64,000 nucleotides of DNA, taken from assembly GCF_013403915.1 (NCBI RefSeq), contig NZ_JABFDI010000003.1:1-64000 (forward strand), given 5' to 3'. Source of the DNA: Winogradskyella pacifica. GTDB lineage: Bacteria; Bacteroidota; Bacteroidia; Flavobacteriales; Flavobacteriaceae. The stretch's first letter is position 1. Each line of letters opens with the position of its first letter. Positions 1 through 9,494 of this stretch are shown one piece after another. The notes beneath the pieces were generated by a model that was given only the letters and a program-made list of their open reading frames with translations, made no database searches and was not told where the DNA came from. The position numbers were made by a program, and so were the translations under genes.

Positions 1-44
1 TTAAGATACGAAAATCAATGCTTCTTTGAAAATATAAAATATAA

Positions 45-80
45 AAAAAGAGACTGCCTTTTTAGACAGCCTCTTTTAGT
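45..80 (-). terminator. Intrinsic terminator of groES-groEL
   Basis: On the minus strand a hairpin with about ten base pairs (some G-U), stem GAGGCTGTCT, closes and is followed by a run of seven T. It lies about 50 bases after the groEL stop. Confidence 0.8.
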
Positions 81-130
81 ATTTGTAACTGACCTAAGTC
101 AATAATTTATTTGTAGAGATAACATATCTA

Positions 131-1780
<1,650 letters not shown>

Positions 1781-1783
1781 TTA

Positions 1784-1853
1784 GCTTTTTAGCTTTTGGC
1801 TGCGTTTTAATTTTAAATTTTTGTGCTATAGCGAAAAGCCAATAGCGAAAAGC
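1784..1853. repeat. Inverted repeat in groES-groEL spacer
   Basis: Arms GCTTTTTAGCTTTTGGCT (1784-1801) and AGCCAATAGCGAAAAGC (1837-1853) are imperfect inverse copies. They would form a hairpin in the bicistronic mRNA between groES and groEL. The low-complexity AGCnAAAAGC units resemble dispersed intergenic repeats of flavobacteria. A role in mRNA stability is only inference. Confidence 0.6.
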
Positions 1854-1856
1854 AAT

Positions 1857-2132
1857 TTAAACAATCGCAAGAATATCACTCTCACGCATCATTAAATAAT
1901 CTTTACCTTCTAACTTAAGTTCAGTTCCTCCGTATTTCCCATAAAGTACAGTGTCTCCAACTTTAACCGTTAAAGGTTCGTCTTTTGTACCATTACCGAT
2001 GGCAACAACAGTTCCTCTTTGTGGTTTTTCTTTTGCATTATCTGGAATAATAATACCTGAAGCCGTTTTCGTTTCAGCTTCCTTTGGTTCTACAAGAACA
2101 CGGTCTGCTAATGGTTTAATGTTTAAGCCCAT
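1857..2132 (-). CDS. groES: Co-chaperonin GroES
   Basis: This 91-residue protein is the heptameric lid of the GroEL cage. The N-terminus [13 protein letters not shown], the mobile-loop region [11 protein letters not shown] and the [14 protein letters not shown] segment are diagnostic, and the length matches the family. It is the first gene of the groES-groEL pair. The ATG start is supported by the family N-terminus. Confidence 0.99.
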   Translation of the reverse strand: MGLNIKPLADRVLVEPKEAETKTASGIIIPDNAKEKPQRGTVVAIGNGTKDEPLTVKVGDTVLYGKYGGTELKLEGKDYLMMRESDILAIV

Positions 2133-2183
2133 TTGTTATATGTTTTTTTGTTATTTAATTAATAATATTACGCTTTAGCGTAG

Positions 2184-2200
2184 TTCGAAAATTATGCCAA
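2184..2200 (-). promoter_or_regulatory. Possible sigma-54-like promoter of groES
   Basis: The minus strand reads TTGGCATAATTTTCGAA, with GG then ten bases then GA. This has the -24/-12 spacing of sigma-54 promoters, but the -12 element is imperfect (GA for GC). No TAnnTTTG box is seen here. A perfect dyad TACGC-TTTA-GCGTA at 2169-2182 would lie at the transcript start. A sigma-54 activator is encoded 2 kb away. Confidence 0.35.
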
Positions 2201-2249
2201 GACACAAAATCTGACAAAGTTTCAGACCCATCTGCCGAAAAGTTTTTAA

Positions 2250-2281
2250 ATAAAAAAAGCCAACTTAAAAAGTTGGCTTAA
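2250..2281 (-). terminator. Terminator after secG
   Basis: A perfect stem AAGCCAACTT / AAGTTGGCTT on the minus strand is followed by a T-run. It separates the miaB-to-secG set from groES. Confidence 0.85.
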
Positions 2282-2307
2282 TGTATTTGGTAATAATAAG
2301 TTTTGTA

Positions 2308-2640
2308 TTATTCGCCAGATGTAGTATCTGTTGCAGGTGCAGTTGGTACTACAGGCATTTCAGTAGCATCATCAGCATCGTAAGCTTTAGATTCCGCAGA
2401 ACCACCAGAACTGATAGTTAAATTAGAAGCTAAGATTAAAATAATTAATCCGGTAGCTAAGAACCATGTACTCTTATCTAAAAAGTCACCAGTTTTTTTA
2501 ACACCTCCCATTTGTTGGGTGCCACCACCACCAAAAGATGATGATAACCCTCCACCTTTAGGGTTTTGTACCATAATTACTACAACAAGTAAAAAAGCTA
2601 CGATTACGATTAGGACTAAAAATATTGAAAATGCACTCAT
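2308..2640 (-). CDS. secG: Preprotein translocase subunit SecG
   Basis: The 110-residue inner-membrane protein is the small auxiliary subunit of the SecYEG channel. Two membrane helices (about residues 4-24 and 54-76) flank the conserved loop VQNPKGGGLSSSFGGGGTQQ. The C-terminus is a short acidic, Pro/Thr-rich tail. It lies one base after the TPR-like gene on the same strand and is last in its operon, followed by a terminator. Confidence 0.95.
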   Translation of the reverse strand: MSAFSIFLVLIVIVAFLLVVVIMVQNPKGGGLSSSFGGGGTQQMGGVKKTGDFLDKSTWFLATGLIILILASNLTISSGGSAESKAYDADDATEMPVVPTAPATDTTSGE

Positions 2641-2641
2641 T

Positions 2642-3604
2642 TTATATGGTATTATTATCTTTTAATTCTTTCACCAATTTTATTTGGTGTGCAAAGAAAC
2701 TACTTTTTTCTGGATATTTCAAACTTAAAATTTTGTAAGATTGAATTGCTTTATCATAATTTTTTTGTTCGAGATAAATTCGTGCCAAAGTTTCAGTCAT
2801 TAAACTATCAGAAACGGGGTTGTCATTGTTAACTAACTTTGGTTTTGGTGAATTGCTAGAAACGGGTTTTATCTTTGGATTTTCGCTTATAAACTTATCT
2901 ATAATAGCAAGTTTTTTCTGAAGAGGAGATTGGCTTTCTTGTTCAGGCAGCTCTGTTTCAACGTTGTTTTTGGTTACAGGTTTAGCGTCTTTTTTAGTTT
3001 CGGCTTTAACGTCGTCGCGCACAATAGGTTTAAAACTGGTAATTTTTAACCATTCTGTAAATGAATGATTTTCAGTTTTATCAAATTCTAAAGGTGTACC
3101 AATTTTAAGCTCCTTTTCTGCGGTGATATTTTTAACATCAACAGCGATAATGGAATCTTCAATTTTAGCTTCTAACCTAGGTTTTGGCATTGGTTTTACC
3201 TCAAATAAACCTGGGTCTAAAACACCTTCTGTTGCTTTAATATGTTCTTTTAAAGCATCATCGATTGTAACACTTTTATTGACTGAAATATCATCTACAG
3301 CATTAACCTCAATAGATTTGATATACTCTGTGTTTTGTTTAATCTGTTCAGATATTTCATTTTGATTGAAAATGTCTGAAGTAATGTAATCAAACAACAC
3401 GCTGCGATCTGTGGTGTGGGCAGCTGTGATTTTTAACGCGTTATTGTACTTGTAACTCTCCTTTTGTTTTAATCCTTTAAGGTATAAAGCTCTTAAGGAT
3501 TGAAAATAAGGGTATTCTTTAATAGCAGAAGAGAGTAGTTCGGTTTGAGCTGCTGTAACCGCTTCTGGATGTTGTAATAAATATGTTATATCTTGAAGCT
3601 GCAT
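2642..3604 (-). CDS. TPR-like hypothetical protein
   Basis: The 320-residue protein has no signal peptide. Its N-terminal 90 residues are helical (starting LQDITYLLQHPEAVTAAQTELL), the middle is charged and Lys/Glu/Pro-rich and probably disordered, and the last 55 residues form one clear TPR pair with ARIYLEQKNYDKAIQSYKIL. It sits between lptE and secG with gaps of 1-3 bases, so it is cotranscribed with envelope-biogenesis genes. I do not recognise a named function; a scaffold role is only inference. Confidence 0.85.
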   Translation of the reverse strand: MQLQDITYLLQHPEAVTAAQTELLSSAIKEYPYFQSLRALYLKGLKQKESYKYNNALKITAAHTTDRSVLFDYITSDIFNQNEISEQIKQNTEYIKSIEVNAVDDISVNKSVTIDDALKEHIKATEGVLDPGLFEVKPMPKPRLEAKIEDSIIAVDVKNITAEKELKIGTPLEFDKTENHSFTEWLKITSFKPIVRDDVKAETKKDAKPVTKNNVETELPEQESQSPLQKKLAIIDKFISENPKIKPVSSNSPKPKLVNNDNPVSDSLMTETLARIYLEQKNYDKAIQSYKILSLKYPEKSSFFAHQIKLVKELKDNNTI

Positions 3605-3607
3605 AGT

Positions 3608-4111
3608 TTACCAGTCTGCTAAAGAAGCATTAAGAATATCTTGTGTTAAACGTTCTAATATTTCGTCGAAGGCGGTATCCTTTATACCACCTGAAAGTTG
3701 TTCGCTGGCACCATAATCATAAAAGAAGGAGAATGTGCGTTCAAAATCTTTTTCTTCATCTTTTGTGTTAATATAGCGCACTCTAACACCAATAGTTAAT
3801 CGGTTTTGTGCAGCTGTATTTTCGGCCGTAGCGGTCATTGGTGCAATACGGTATTCTACAATCTCTCCTTCATAAATAACTTCACCCCCTGAATTTACTA
3901 ATTGTGCACTGGTTTGATTTACAATAAGATCTTGAAGGGCATTTGTGAATAATTGATCCAAACCAGGTTCTACCAAATCCGCATTATTTTGAAAGAAATT
4001 AACTTGAAACGTTTCTGGTGTTTCTGTAATTCCTGTAAACGAATAATTAACCTTACAACCGTAGCATGCAAGGCAAATAGCAACGATGAAAATATATTTT
4101 AATGAATTCAT
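3608..4111 (-). CDS. lptE: LptE-family LPS-assembly lipoprotein
   Basis: The 167-residue protein begins with a hydrophobic signal and a cysteine at residue 19 (CYGC), fitting a lipoprotein. The rest matches the Bacteroidota LptE-like family: the start KVNYSFTG, repeated mention of a YRIAPMTATAENTAAQNRLTIGVRVRY strand region, and a C-terminal helix. LptE plugs the LptD barrel that delivers LPS to the outer surface. It follows the sigma-54 activator gene by about 105 bases and overlaps nothing. Confidence 0.85.
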   Translation of the reverse strand: MNSLKYIFIVAICLACYGCKVNYSFTGITETPETFQVNFFQNNADLVEPGLDQLFTNALQDLIVNQTSAQLVNSGGEVIYEGEIVEYRIAPMTATAENTAAQNRLTIGVRVRYINTKDEEKDFERTFSFFYDYGASEQLSGGIKDTAFDEILERLTQDILNASLADW

Positions 4112-4216
4112 TTAAATTGTGTTTGTTTCTTATTGATGAGGTTTTTGGCTCGTTAATCCGTTTTTAGTAAACGACTTATGGTTTAAGAATATTTCTATAG
4201 TTCTCCTAAATTTATC

Positions 4217-5482
4217 TTAAAGATCAAATTGTTTGATTTTTCTATAGAGTGTTCGCTCGCTTATACCTAATTCCGCTGCTGCTAATTTGCGTTTTCCACC
4301 ATGACGTTCTAAGGATTTTTTAATCAATTCTAATTCTTTGTCATGTAAAGACAGCGTTTCCTCTTCTTCAATTTCTTCAGCAAAATGATATTTATCTTCG
4401 GTTTCTGAAGCCACACTCTCATTTACGTCAGAATGTTCAGCAAGAGATAACACCTCTAAATCTTCAACGGCTGCTTCAAATTCTTCATCTTTTTCCTCAC
4501 CATAAATTTTCTGAATTAAATGTTCGTTGTCTTTTTGAACATCAGAATCACTTCCTTTTTTCATGAGTTCCATGGTCAGCTTTTTAAGATCGTTTAGATC
4601 GCTCTTCATGTCAAATAAGACTTTATATAAAATCTCACGCTCACTACTAAAATCACTTTCTGATTTAGAATTTTTAACTACAGCTGGTAAGTTGCTGCCT
4701 ATACTTGGTAAATAGTTCTGAATTGTAATACCATCGATAGTACGGGTTTGCTCTAAAACGGAAACCTGTTCTGCAACATTTCGTAATTGTCTAATATTAC
4801 CATTCCACCTATACTTTACTAACAAATTAACAGCATCGTCTGTTAATTTAATTGTTGGCATTTTATATTTTAAGGCGAAATCACTAGCAAATTTTCTGAA
4901 TAATAGGTGAATATCTTCTTTTCGATCTCTTAAAGGTGGCAAGTTGATTTCTATAGTACTCAGTCTGTAATATAAATCTTCTCTGAACTTCTCTTTTTTA
5001 ATAGCGTCAAACATATTAACGTTTGTAGCCGCTACAATCCTTACATTGGTTTTTTGAACTTTACTAGAACCGACTTTTATAAATTCACCATTTTCTAAAA
5101 CACGAAGCAAGCGTACTTGCGTAGTTAATGGTAATTCTCCAACTTCATCTAAAAAAATAGTCCCTTCATCTGCAACTTCAAAATAGCCTGAACGCGTTGC
5201 TGTGGCTCCTGTAAAAGCGCCTTTTTCGTGCCCGAATAATTCACTGTCAATAGTACCTTCTGGTATAGCACCACAGTTAACAGCAATATATTTGCCGTGT
5301 TTTCTATGTGATAATTGATGAATAATCTTAGGAATACTTTCTTTACCGACACCGCTTTCTCCAGTCACTAAAACTGAAATATCCGTAGGCGATACTTGAA
5401 TTGCTTTTTCTATGGAGCGATTAAGTTTTGTATCGTTTCCTATAATACCGAAACGTTGCTTTATAGCTTGAATTGATTCCAT
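4217..5482 (-). CDS. Sigma-54-dependent transcriptional activator
   Basis: The 421-residue protein starts directly with the AAA+ domain, so it has no receiver or other sensor domain. Walker A is GESGVGKE at residues 41-48, the sigma-54-contacting GAFTGA loop is at 88-93, Walker B is TIFLDEVGEL, and the C-terminal 40 residues are a Fis-type helix-turn-helix (KLAAAELGISERTLYRKI). A long acidic linker of roughly 120 residues separates AAA+ from the DNA-binding end. It drives open-complex formation at sigma-54 promoters. The gene is 2 bases from the lipoprotein gene upstream. Its signal input is unknown. Confidence 0.95.
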   Translation of the reverse strand: MESIQAIKQRFGIIGNDTKLNRSIEKAIQVSPTDISVLVTGESGVGKESIPKIIHQLSHRKHGKYIAVNCGAIPEGTIDSELFGHEKGAFTGATATRSGYFEVADEGTIFLDEVGELPLTTQVRLLRVLENGEFIKVGSSKVQKTNVRIVAATNVNMFDAIKKEKFREDLYYRLSTIEINLPPLRDRKEDIHLLFRKFASDFALKYKMPTIKLTDDAVNLLVKYRWNGNIRQLRNVAEQVSVLEQTRTIDGITIQNYLPSIGSNLPAVVKNSKSESDFSSEREILYKVLFDMKSDLNDLKKLTMELMKKGSDSDVQKDNEHLIQKIYGEEKDEEFEAAVEDLEVLSLAEHSDVNESVASETEDKYHFAEEIEEEETLSLHDKELELIKKSLERHGGKRKLAAAELGISERTLYRKIKQFDL

Positions 5483-5484
5483 AA

Positions 5485-6417
5485 TTAATTTACGTATGAA
5501 AATCTTTCGTTGAATTCAAATGATAACTCAGGTCCAAAATCATAAGCGATATCTCTACTTACTATTCGTCCTGCCGAATTATATTCTAAATCAAAATTGA
5601 ATGCAGTACCACTGAAAGTGGCACCATTCCAATTATTTGTAGAAAGAAATTGTGCTATTTGTCCGCCGATTTCATCAGAATAATCATCCTTTAAGAAAGT
5701 TAAAATATAATTGTCTTCGTAAATGACTTGCAAAGGGTTTGTTTCGTTGTCAAACTGATAAGTGGTGTTGCTTTGTGTTTCTCCAGTTGTTGTGCTGCTT
5801 GTAATATTACCTGCTGCATTGTACGATACGGTTTCAACCTGAATAGAAAAATCACCATCAAAGGATTCTTTCTTAATAACACGGTCAGAACCATCAACGG
5901 TAAATTGCGTAGAAATAGTAGAACCAACTTCTGTTCTTGTAATAATGTTTCCGTCGTAAGTGAAATTGTAGTTATAATCGTCTTCGTCATCTCCGTAATA
6001 CTCATAAGTGATATTAGATACTACGCCATTTATATAGGTTATTACAGTTTCGTTAGTAGTTGCCCCTGATGAATTCACAGATTTATCGTTAATAATTTGT
6101 CCAGAGCTATTACGCGTAATGATAAGATTTTCGGTTTCAAACGGACTGCCTTCTGCAGATAACGCATTAGTGCCAGATATAATTTTATCGTTAGCAATGT
6201 TGAAATCTGAATTGGTGATTGTTTCAATAGGAATACCAAAAAACACTAAATTAATCTGCGTGTCTAGCTCGTAAGTAGACATCGTTAAGTCTGCACTCTC
6301 GCTACCGTTGCCACCTCCTTGACTACCACCTCCTTGAGTGTAAGCAGGATCTAATGGTTCTACATCACAAGAGGTTATAAGAGTTAACGTGAATAATGCT
6401 AAGGCTAATTTCTTCAT
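5485..6417 (-). CDS. Hypothetical lipoprotein with YD-like strands
   Basis: The 310-residue protein has a type II signal peptide with cysteine at residue 17 (LITSC) followed by a Gly/Ser-rich linker (TQGGGSQGGGNGSE). The mature part is Asp/Asn/Thr-rich and predicted beta, with repeated phrases such as YNAAGNITSSTT and YNSAGRIVSRD that resemble RHS/YD-type repeats. It is probably anchored in the outer membrane. It lies between miaB and the sigma-54 activator on one transcript. I do not recognise a specific function. Confidence 0.85.
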   Translation of the reverse strand: MKKLALALFTLTLITSCDVEPLDPAYTQGGGSQGGGNGSESADLTMSTYELDTQINLVFFGIPIETITNSDFNIANDKIISGTNALSAEGSPFETENLIITRNSSGQIINDKSVNSSGATTNETVITYINGVVSNITYEYYGDDEDDYNYNFTYDGNIITRTEVGSTISTQFTVDGSDRVIKKESFDGDFSIQVETVSYNAAGNITSSTTTGETQSNTTYQFDNETNPLQVIYEDNYILTFLKDDYSDEIGGQIAQFLSTNNWNGATFSGTAFNFDLEYNSAGRIVSRDIAYDFGPELSFEFNERFSYVN

Positions 6418-6429
6418 TTGTTTTTTTTA

Positions 6430-7875
6430 TTAATTGTTCTTAGAATAGTCAATAGCTTTTCCAATAAGCGTTGCACTTGTGCAATCTGTTATAAGTACAT
6501 TAACTAAATCACCCACTTTATAATGTTCTTTAGGGAAAACGGCCACTGTATTATCAGAGGTTCTTCCAGACCATTGCAAATCTGATTTTTTAGATGCTTT
6601 TTCTATTAAAATTTCTACTGTTTTATTGAGATGCGCTCGGGTATTAATTTCGCTATACTTTCGTTCTAATAGAATAATTTCCTTTAAACGACGCTTTTTA
6701 ATATTTTCTGGGACATCATCTTCCATTTTACGACCAGCCAAGGTTCCAGGGCGTTCAGAATAGGTAAACATATAACCAAAGTTGTACTTTACATATTCCA
6801 TTAAAGATAAGGTGTCTTGATGATCTTCTTCCGTTTCTGTTGGAAAACCAGCGATTAAATCGACACTTATAGAACATTCTGGGATGATACGTTTTATATT
6901 ATCAATAATCTCAAAGTACTCTTCTCGTGTATGCAAACGATTCATTTCTTTTAAAATACGATCGCTTCCACTTTGTACTGGCAAGTGAATGTGATTACAA
7001 ATGTTATCGTATTTCGCCATGGTTTCAATAACATCCATAGTAAAATCTTGCGGATTAGATGTCGAAAATCGAATACGCATTTTTGGTTGCGCTTTAGCGC
7101 ATAACTCTAAGAGATTAGCAAAGTTTACAGCAGTTGCTTTCTGAAGTTCTGAAGCATTGTTAAAATCCTTTTTCAGGCCACCACCATACCATAGATAACT
7201 ATCAACATTCTGTCCTAAAAGCGTAATTTCTTTAAAGCCTTTAGTCCATAGGTCGTTTACTTCTTCAATAATACTTTGTGGGTCTCTACTACGTTCTCTT
7301 CCGCGTGTAAATGGTACAACACAGAAGGTACACATGTTATCACAACCACGAGTAATAGAAACGAAAGCCGTAATGCCGTTGCTGTTTAATCTAACAGGTG
7401 AAATATCTCCGTAGGTTTCTTCTTTAGAAAGTATAACATTAATAGCGTCTCTTCCTTCTTCAACTTCGGCAAGAAGATTAGGTAAATCCTTGTAAGCATC
7501 AGGGCCAACAACTAAATCTACAATTTTTTCTTCCTCTAAGAATTTAGTTTTTAAGCGTTCTGCCATGCAACCTAAAACCCCAACTTTCATTTTTGGGTTT
7601 ATGCGTTTTACGGCATTGTATTCTTGTAATCGTTTTCTAACAGTTTGTTCAGCTTTGTCCCTAATAGAACAGGTGTTTACTAAAACAAGATCTGCTTCTT
7701 CAAGGATTTTTGTAGTATTAAAACCTTGCTCAGACAGAATAGAGGCTACAATTTCGCTATCGCTAAAATTCATAGCGCAGCCATAACTCTCAATAAATAA
7801 TTTGCGTTGGTTACCTTCTTTCTTGTCTATGATTAAGGTTTCCCCTTGTTTGTTTTCGTCTATAATTTTTTCCAT
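6430..7875 (-). CDS. miaB: tRNA methylthiotransferase MiaB
   Basis: This radical-SAM enzyme adds a methylthio group to i6A37 of tRNAs. The N-terminal UPF0004 domain has its cluster cysteines ([21 protein letters not shown]), the radical-SAM motif is [10 protein letters not shown], and a TRAM domain closes the C-terminus. I use the ATG at 7875 (481 aa, [10 protein letters not shown]...) because homologous flavobacterial proteins start there; a TTG 21 bases upstream would add seven residues. A TTG-N21-TACCTTTG promoter lies just upstream, so it heads the minus-strand operon. Confidence 0.96.
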   Translation of the reverse strand: MEKIIDENKQGETLIIDKKEGNQRKLFIESYGCAMNFSDSEIVASILSEQGFNTTKILEEADLVLVNTCSIRDKAEQTVRKRLQEYNAVKRINPKMKVGVLGCMAERLKTKFLEEEKIVDLVVGPDAYKDLPNLLAEVEEGRDAINVILSKEETYGDISPVRLNSNGITAFVSITRGCDNMCTFCVVPFTRGRERSRDPQSIIEEVNDLWTKGFKEITLLGQNVDSYLWYGGGLKKDFNNASELQKATAVNFANLLELCAKAQPKMRIRFSTSNPQDFTMDVIETMAKYDNICNHIHLPVQSGSDRILKEMNRLHTREEYFEIIDNIKRIIPECSISVDLIAGFPTETEEDHQDTLSLMEYVKYNFGYMFTYSERPGTLAGRKMEDDVPENIKKRRLKEIILLERKYSEINTRAHLNKTVEILIEKASKKSDLQWSGRTSDNTVAVFPKEHYKVGDLVNVLITDCTSATLIGKAIDYSKNN

Positions 7876-7911
7876 CAGCTGTAGTGAATACTTCAATTCT
7901 CAATAAGTATG

Positions 7912-7943
7912 CAAAGGTAATATTATTTTATAGATTGTGACAA
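7912..7943 (-). promoter_or_regulatory. Promoter of miaB operon
   Basis: On the minus strand TTG (7941-7943) is separated by 21 bases from TACCTTTG (7912-7919), a good match to the Bacteroidota -33/-7 consensus. It is about 37 bases before the miaB ATG. Confidence 0.7.
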
Positions 7944-8054
7944 AGTGGCAGTCATAATGTTTAATTATAATTTAAAAGGTGTTTCGAGTAGTGTTTTTCT
8001 TGAATATCTAATAAAAATAGATTTCTTTTGGCGAACTAAATCATAAGACTAAAA

Positions 8055-8852
8055 ATGAGCAGCACAGAAATTAAAAGCAAAATTCAAAATGCGAATGCAC
8101 TAGATTTTGGAATTATCTTTAATCAATCCATAGAATTATTTAAAAAAGTTTGGGTACAAGGATTGGTAATGTTATTACTAAATATTGTTTTGGCGATACC
8201 AATAATAATGATTGTTTATATACCCTTGCTGTTTTTTGGTTTTGCTAATGCTTTAACTGTTGGTAGTAGTTATGACTCATATGGGTTTTATGGGGACTCC
8301 GGAATGGGGTTTGCTTTTGGGTTGGTGTTTTTTGTAGTTTATATTTTTCTCATTGTAGCTATGAGTGCAATTGGACTTGGTTTAAAAGCTGCCTTTTATA
8401 GAATATGTAAATTCAAAGATTTAGAGCAATCAGGGAAAGAAGACTATTTCTATTTCTTCAAAAAACCGTATTTAGGTAAAACGATTAAGTTGGGGGTTGC
8501 ATTTACGGGGATTGCGCTTTTAGCAACGCTATTGTGTTTACTTCCTATAATATACGCAGTCGTTCCTTTGTCTTTTATTGTTGTTGTTTATGCTTTTAAT
8601 CCTGATTTATCAGTTTCTGAAATTATTGGATTAGGTTTTGATCTTGGTAATAAAAAATGGTTAATTTCATTTGGGTTAATGTTTGTAACCGGATTTTTAG
8701 CCATGATAGTAGGATTCTTAATGTGTGGACTTGGGGTGTATGTTACTTCTTCATTTGGTTATTTGCCTTCGTATTTTATATATAAAGATGTTGTTGGCTT
8801 TGATGAAGAGGATGATCAAATGCGACGAATTGAACAATTGTCTACATTTTAA
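8055..8852 (+). CDS. Multi-pass membrane protein, unknown function
   Basis: The 265-residue protein has a short soluble start (about 25 residues) and then five or six membrane segments, with a Tyr/Gly-rich loop (SSYDSYGFYGDSGMGF) after the first pair. It ends in a short acidic tail. The arrangement resembles poorly characterised bacterial membrane families such as DUF975-like proteins, but I cannot assign one. It is followed by a small lipoprotein gene on the same strand. No transport or catalytic motif is visible. Confidence 0.85.
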   Translation: MSSTEIKSKIQNANALDFGIIFNQSIELFKKVWVQGLVMLLLNIVLAIPIIMIVYIPLLFFGFANALTVGSSYDSYGFYGDSGMGFAFGLVFFVVYIFLIVAMSAIGLGLKAAFYRICKFKDLEQSGKEDYFYFFKKPYLGKTIKLGVAFTGIALLATLLCLLPIIYAVVPLSFIVVVYAFNPDLSVSEIIGLGFDLGNKKWLISFGLMFVTGFLAMIVGFLMCGLGVYVTSSFGYLPSYFIYKDVVGFDEEDDQMRRIEQLSTF

Positions 8853-8898
8853 CGCAACCCTTTAATCCGTTTTACATCTATACAATAAACATACTCTT

Positions 8899-9333
8899 AT
8901 GAAACTTAGAAAAGTTATAATGTTTTCGTTGACCTCAATGTTATTGATGAATTTTCAATGCAATGAAGATGATGTAGTGCTATTACCATGTGGATTAGAA
9001 GTCGTAAGCAATAATGAAGCCTATGAAACAGCAGAGTCTGATAATTTTGATGTGTTAAATGTTGATTTGAGTGGTGATTGTTTAACAGTTGATGTGACCA
9101 CTAGTGGTTGTGATAGTAACGATTGGGTGTTAACATTAATAGATTCAGGGAATATTGCCGAATCCATGCCGCCTCAGCGTTATTTAAAATTGACACTTTT
9201 TAATAATCAAGTTTGCTTAGTAGTGCTTGAGAAAGCTGAGACTTTTGATTTGTCTTCATTACGAGTCGATGGAACCAATGAGGTTTTGTTAAATATTGAA
9301 GGTTTACCAGAATCCGTTTTATATGCCTACTAA
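8899..9333 (+). CDS. Small putative lipoprotein
   Basis: The 144-residue protein starts with a hydrophobic signal ending LMNFQC, so cysteine 21 could be lipidated. The mature part has cysteines at conserved-looking spots (LPCGLE, GDCLTVDVTTSGCDSNDW, NQVCLVVLEKAE), suggesting a disulfide-bonded beta domain. This arrangement is frequent in small flavobacterial secreted proteins. Function is unknown. A terminator follows. Confidence 0.75.
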   Translation: MKLRKVIMFSLTSMLLMNFQCNEDDVVLLPCGLEVVSNNEAYETAESDNFDVLNVDLSGDCLTVDVTTSGCDSNDWVLTLIDSGNIAESMPPQRYLKLTLFNNQVCLVVLEKAETFDLSSLRVDGTNEVLLNIEGLPESVLYAY

Positions 9334-9358
9334 TTAAGATTTAAAAATTTTTATAAAT

Positions 9359-9398
9359 CGAAGAAGCCTTATAATTTGTAGGGCTTCTTCTGTTTTTT
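9359..9398 (+). terminator. Intrinsic terminator
   Basis: The stem GAAGAAGCC / GGGCTTCTTC with an 11-base loop is followed by TGTTTTTT. It ends the two-gene plus-strand unit before topA. Confidence 0.75.
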
Positions 9399-9448
9399 AT
9401 AACATTTTAATCACGATAAAATGTATGGTATTTACGACCAAATTAGGA

Positions 9449-9475
9449 TTGTAACTTAATTTTCATATACATTTG
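9449..9475 (+). promoter_or_regulatory. Promoter of topA
   Basis: TTG at 9449-9451 and TACATTTG at 9468-9475 are spaced by 16 bases, slightly short for the Bacteroidota consensus. The -7 box ends 19 bases before the topA ATG. Confidence 0.6.
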
Positions 9476-9494
9476 TAAACGCAAAAATTTAAGA

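Noticed and set aside
1..44. End of another gene at the window start
   Set aside because: No frame across 1-130 has coding character; it is the region downstream of groEL.
7925..7960. CRP-type site before miaB (TGTGACAAAGTGGCAGTCA)
   Set aside because: The half-sites are 11 bases apart, the wrong spacing, and the TTG here already serves as -33 box.
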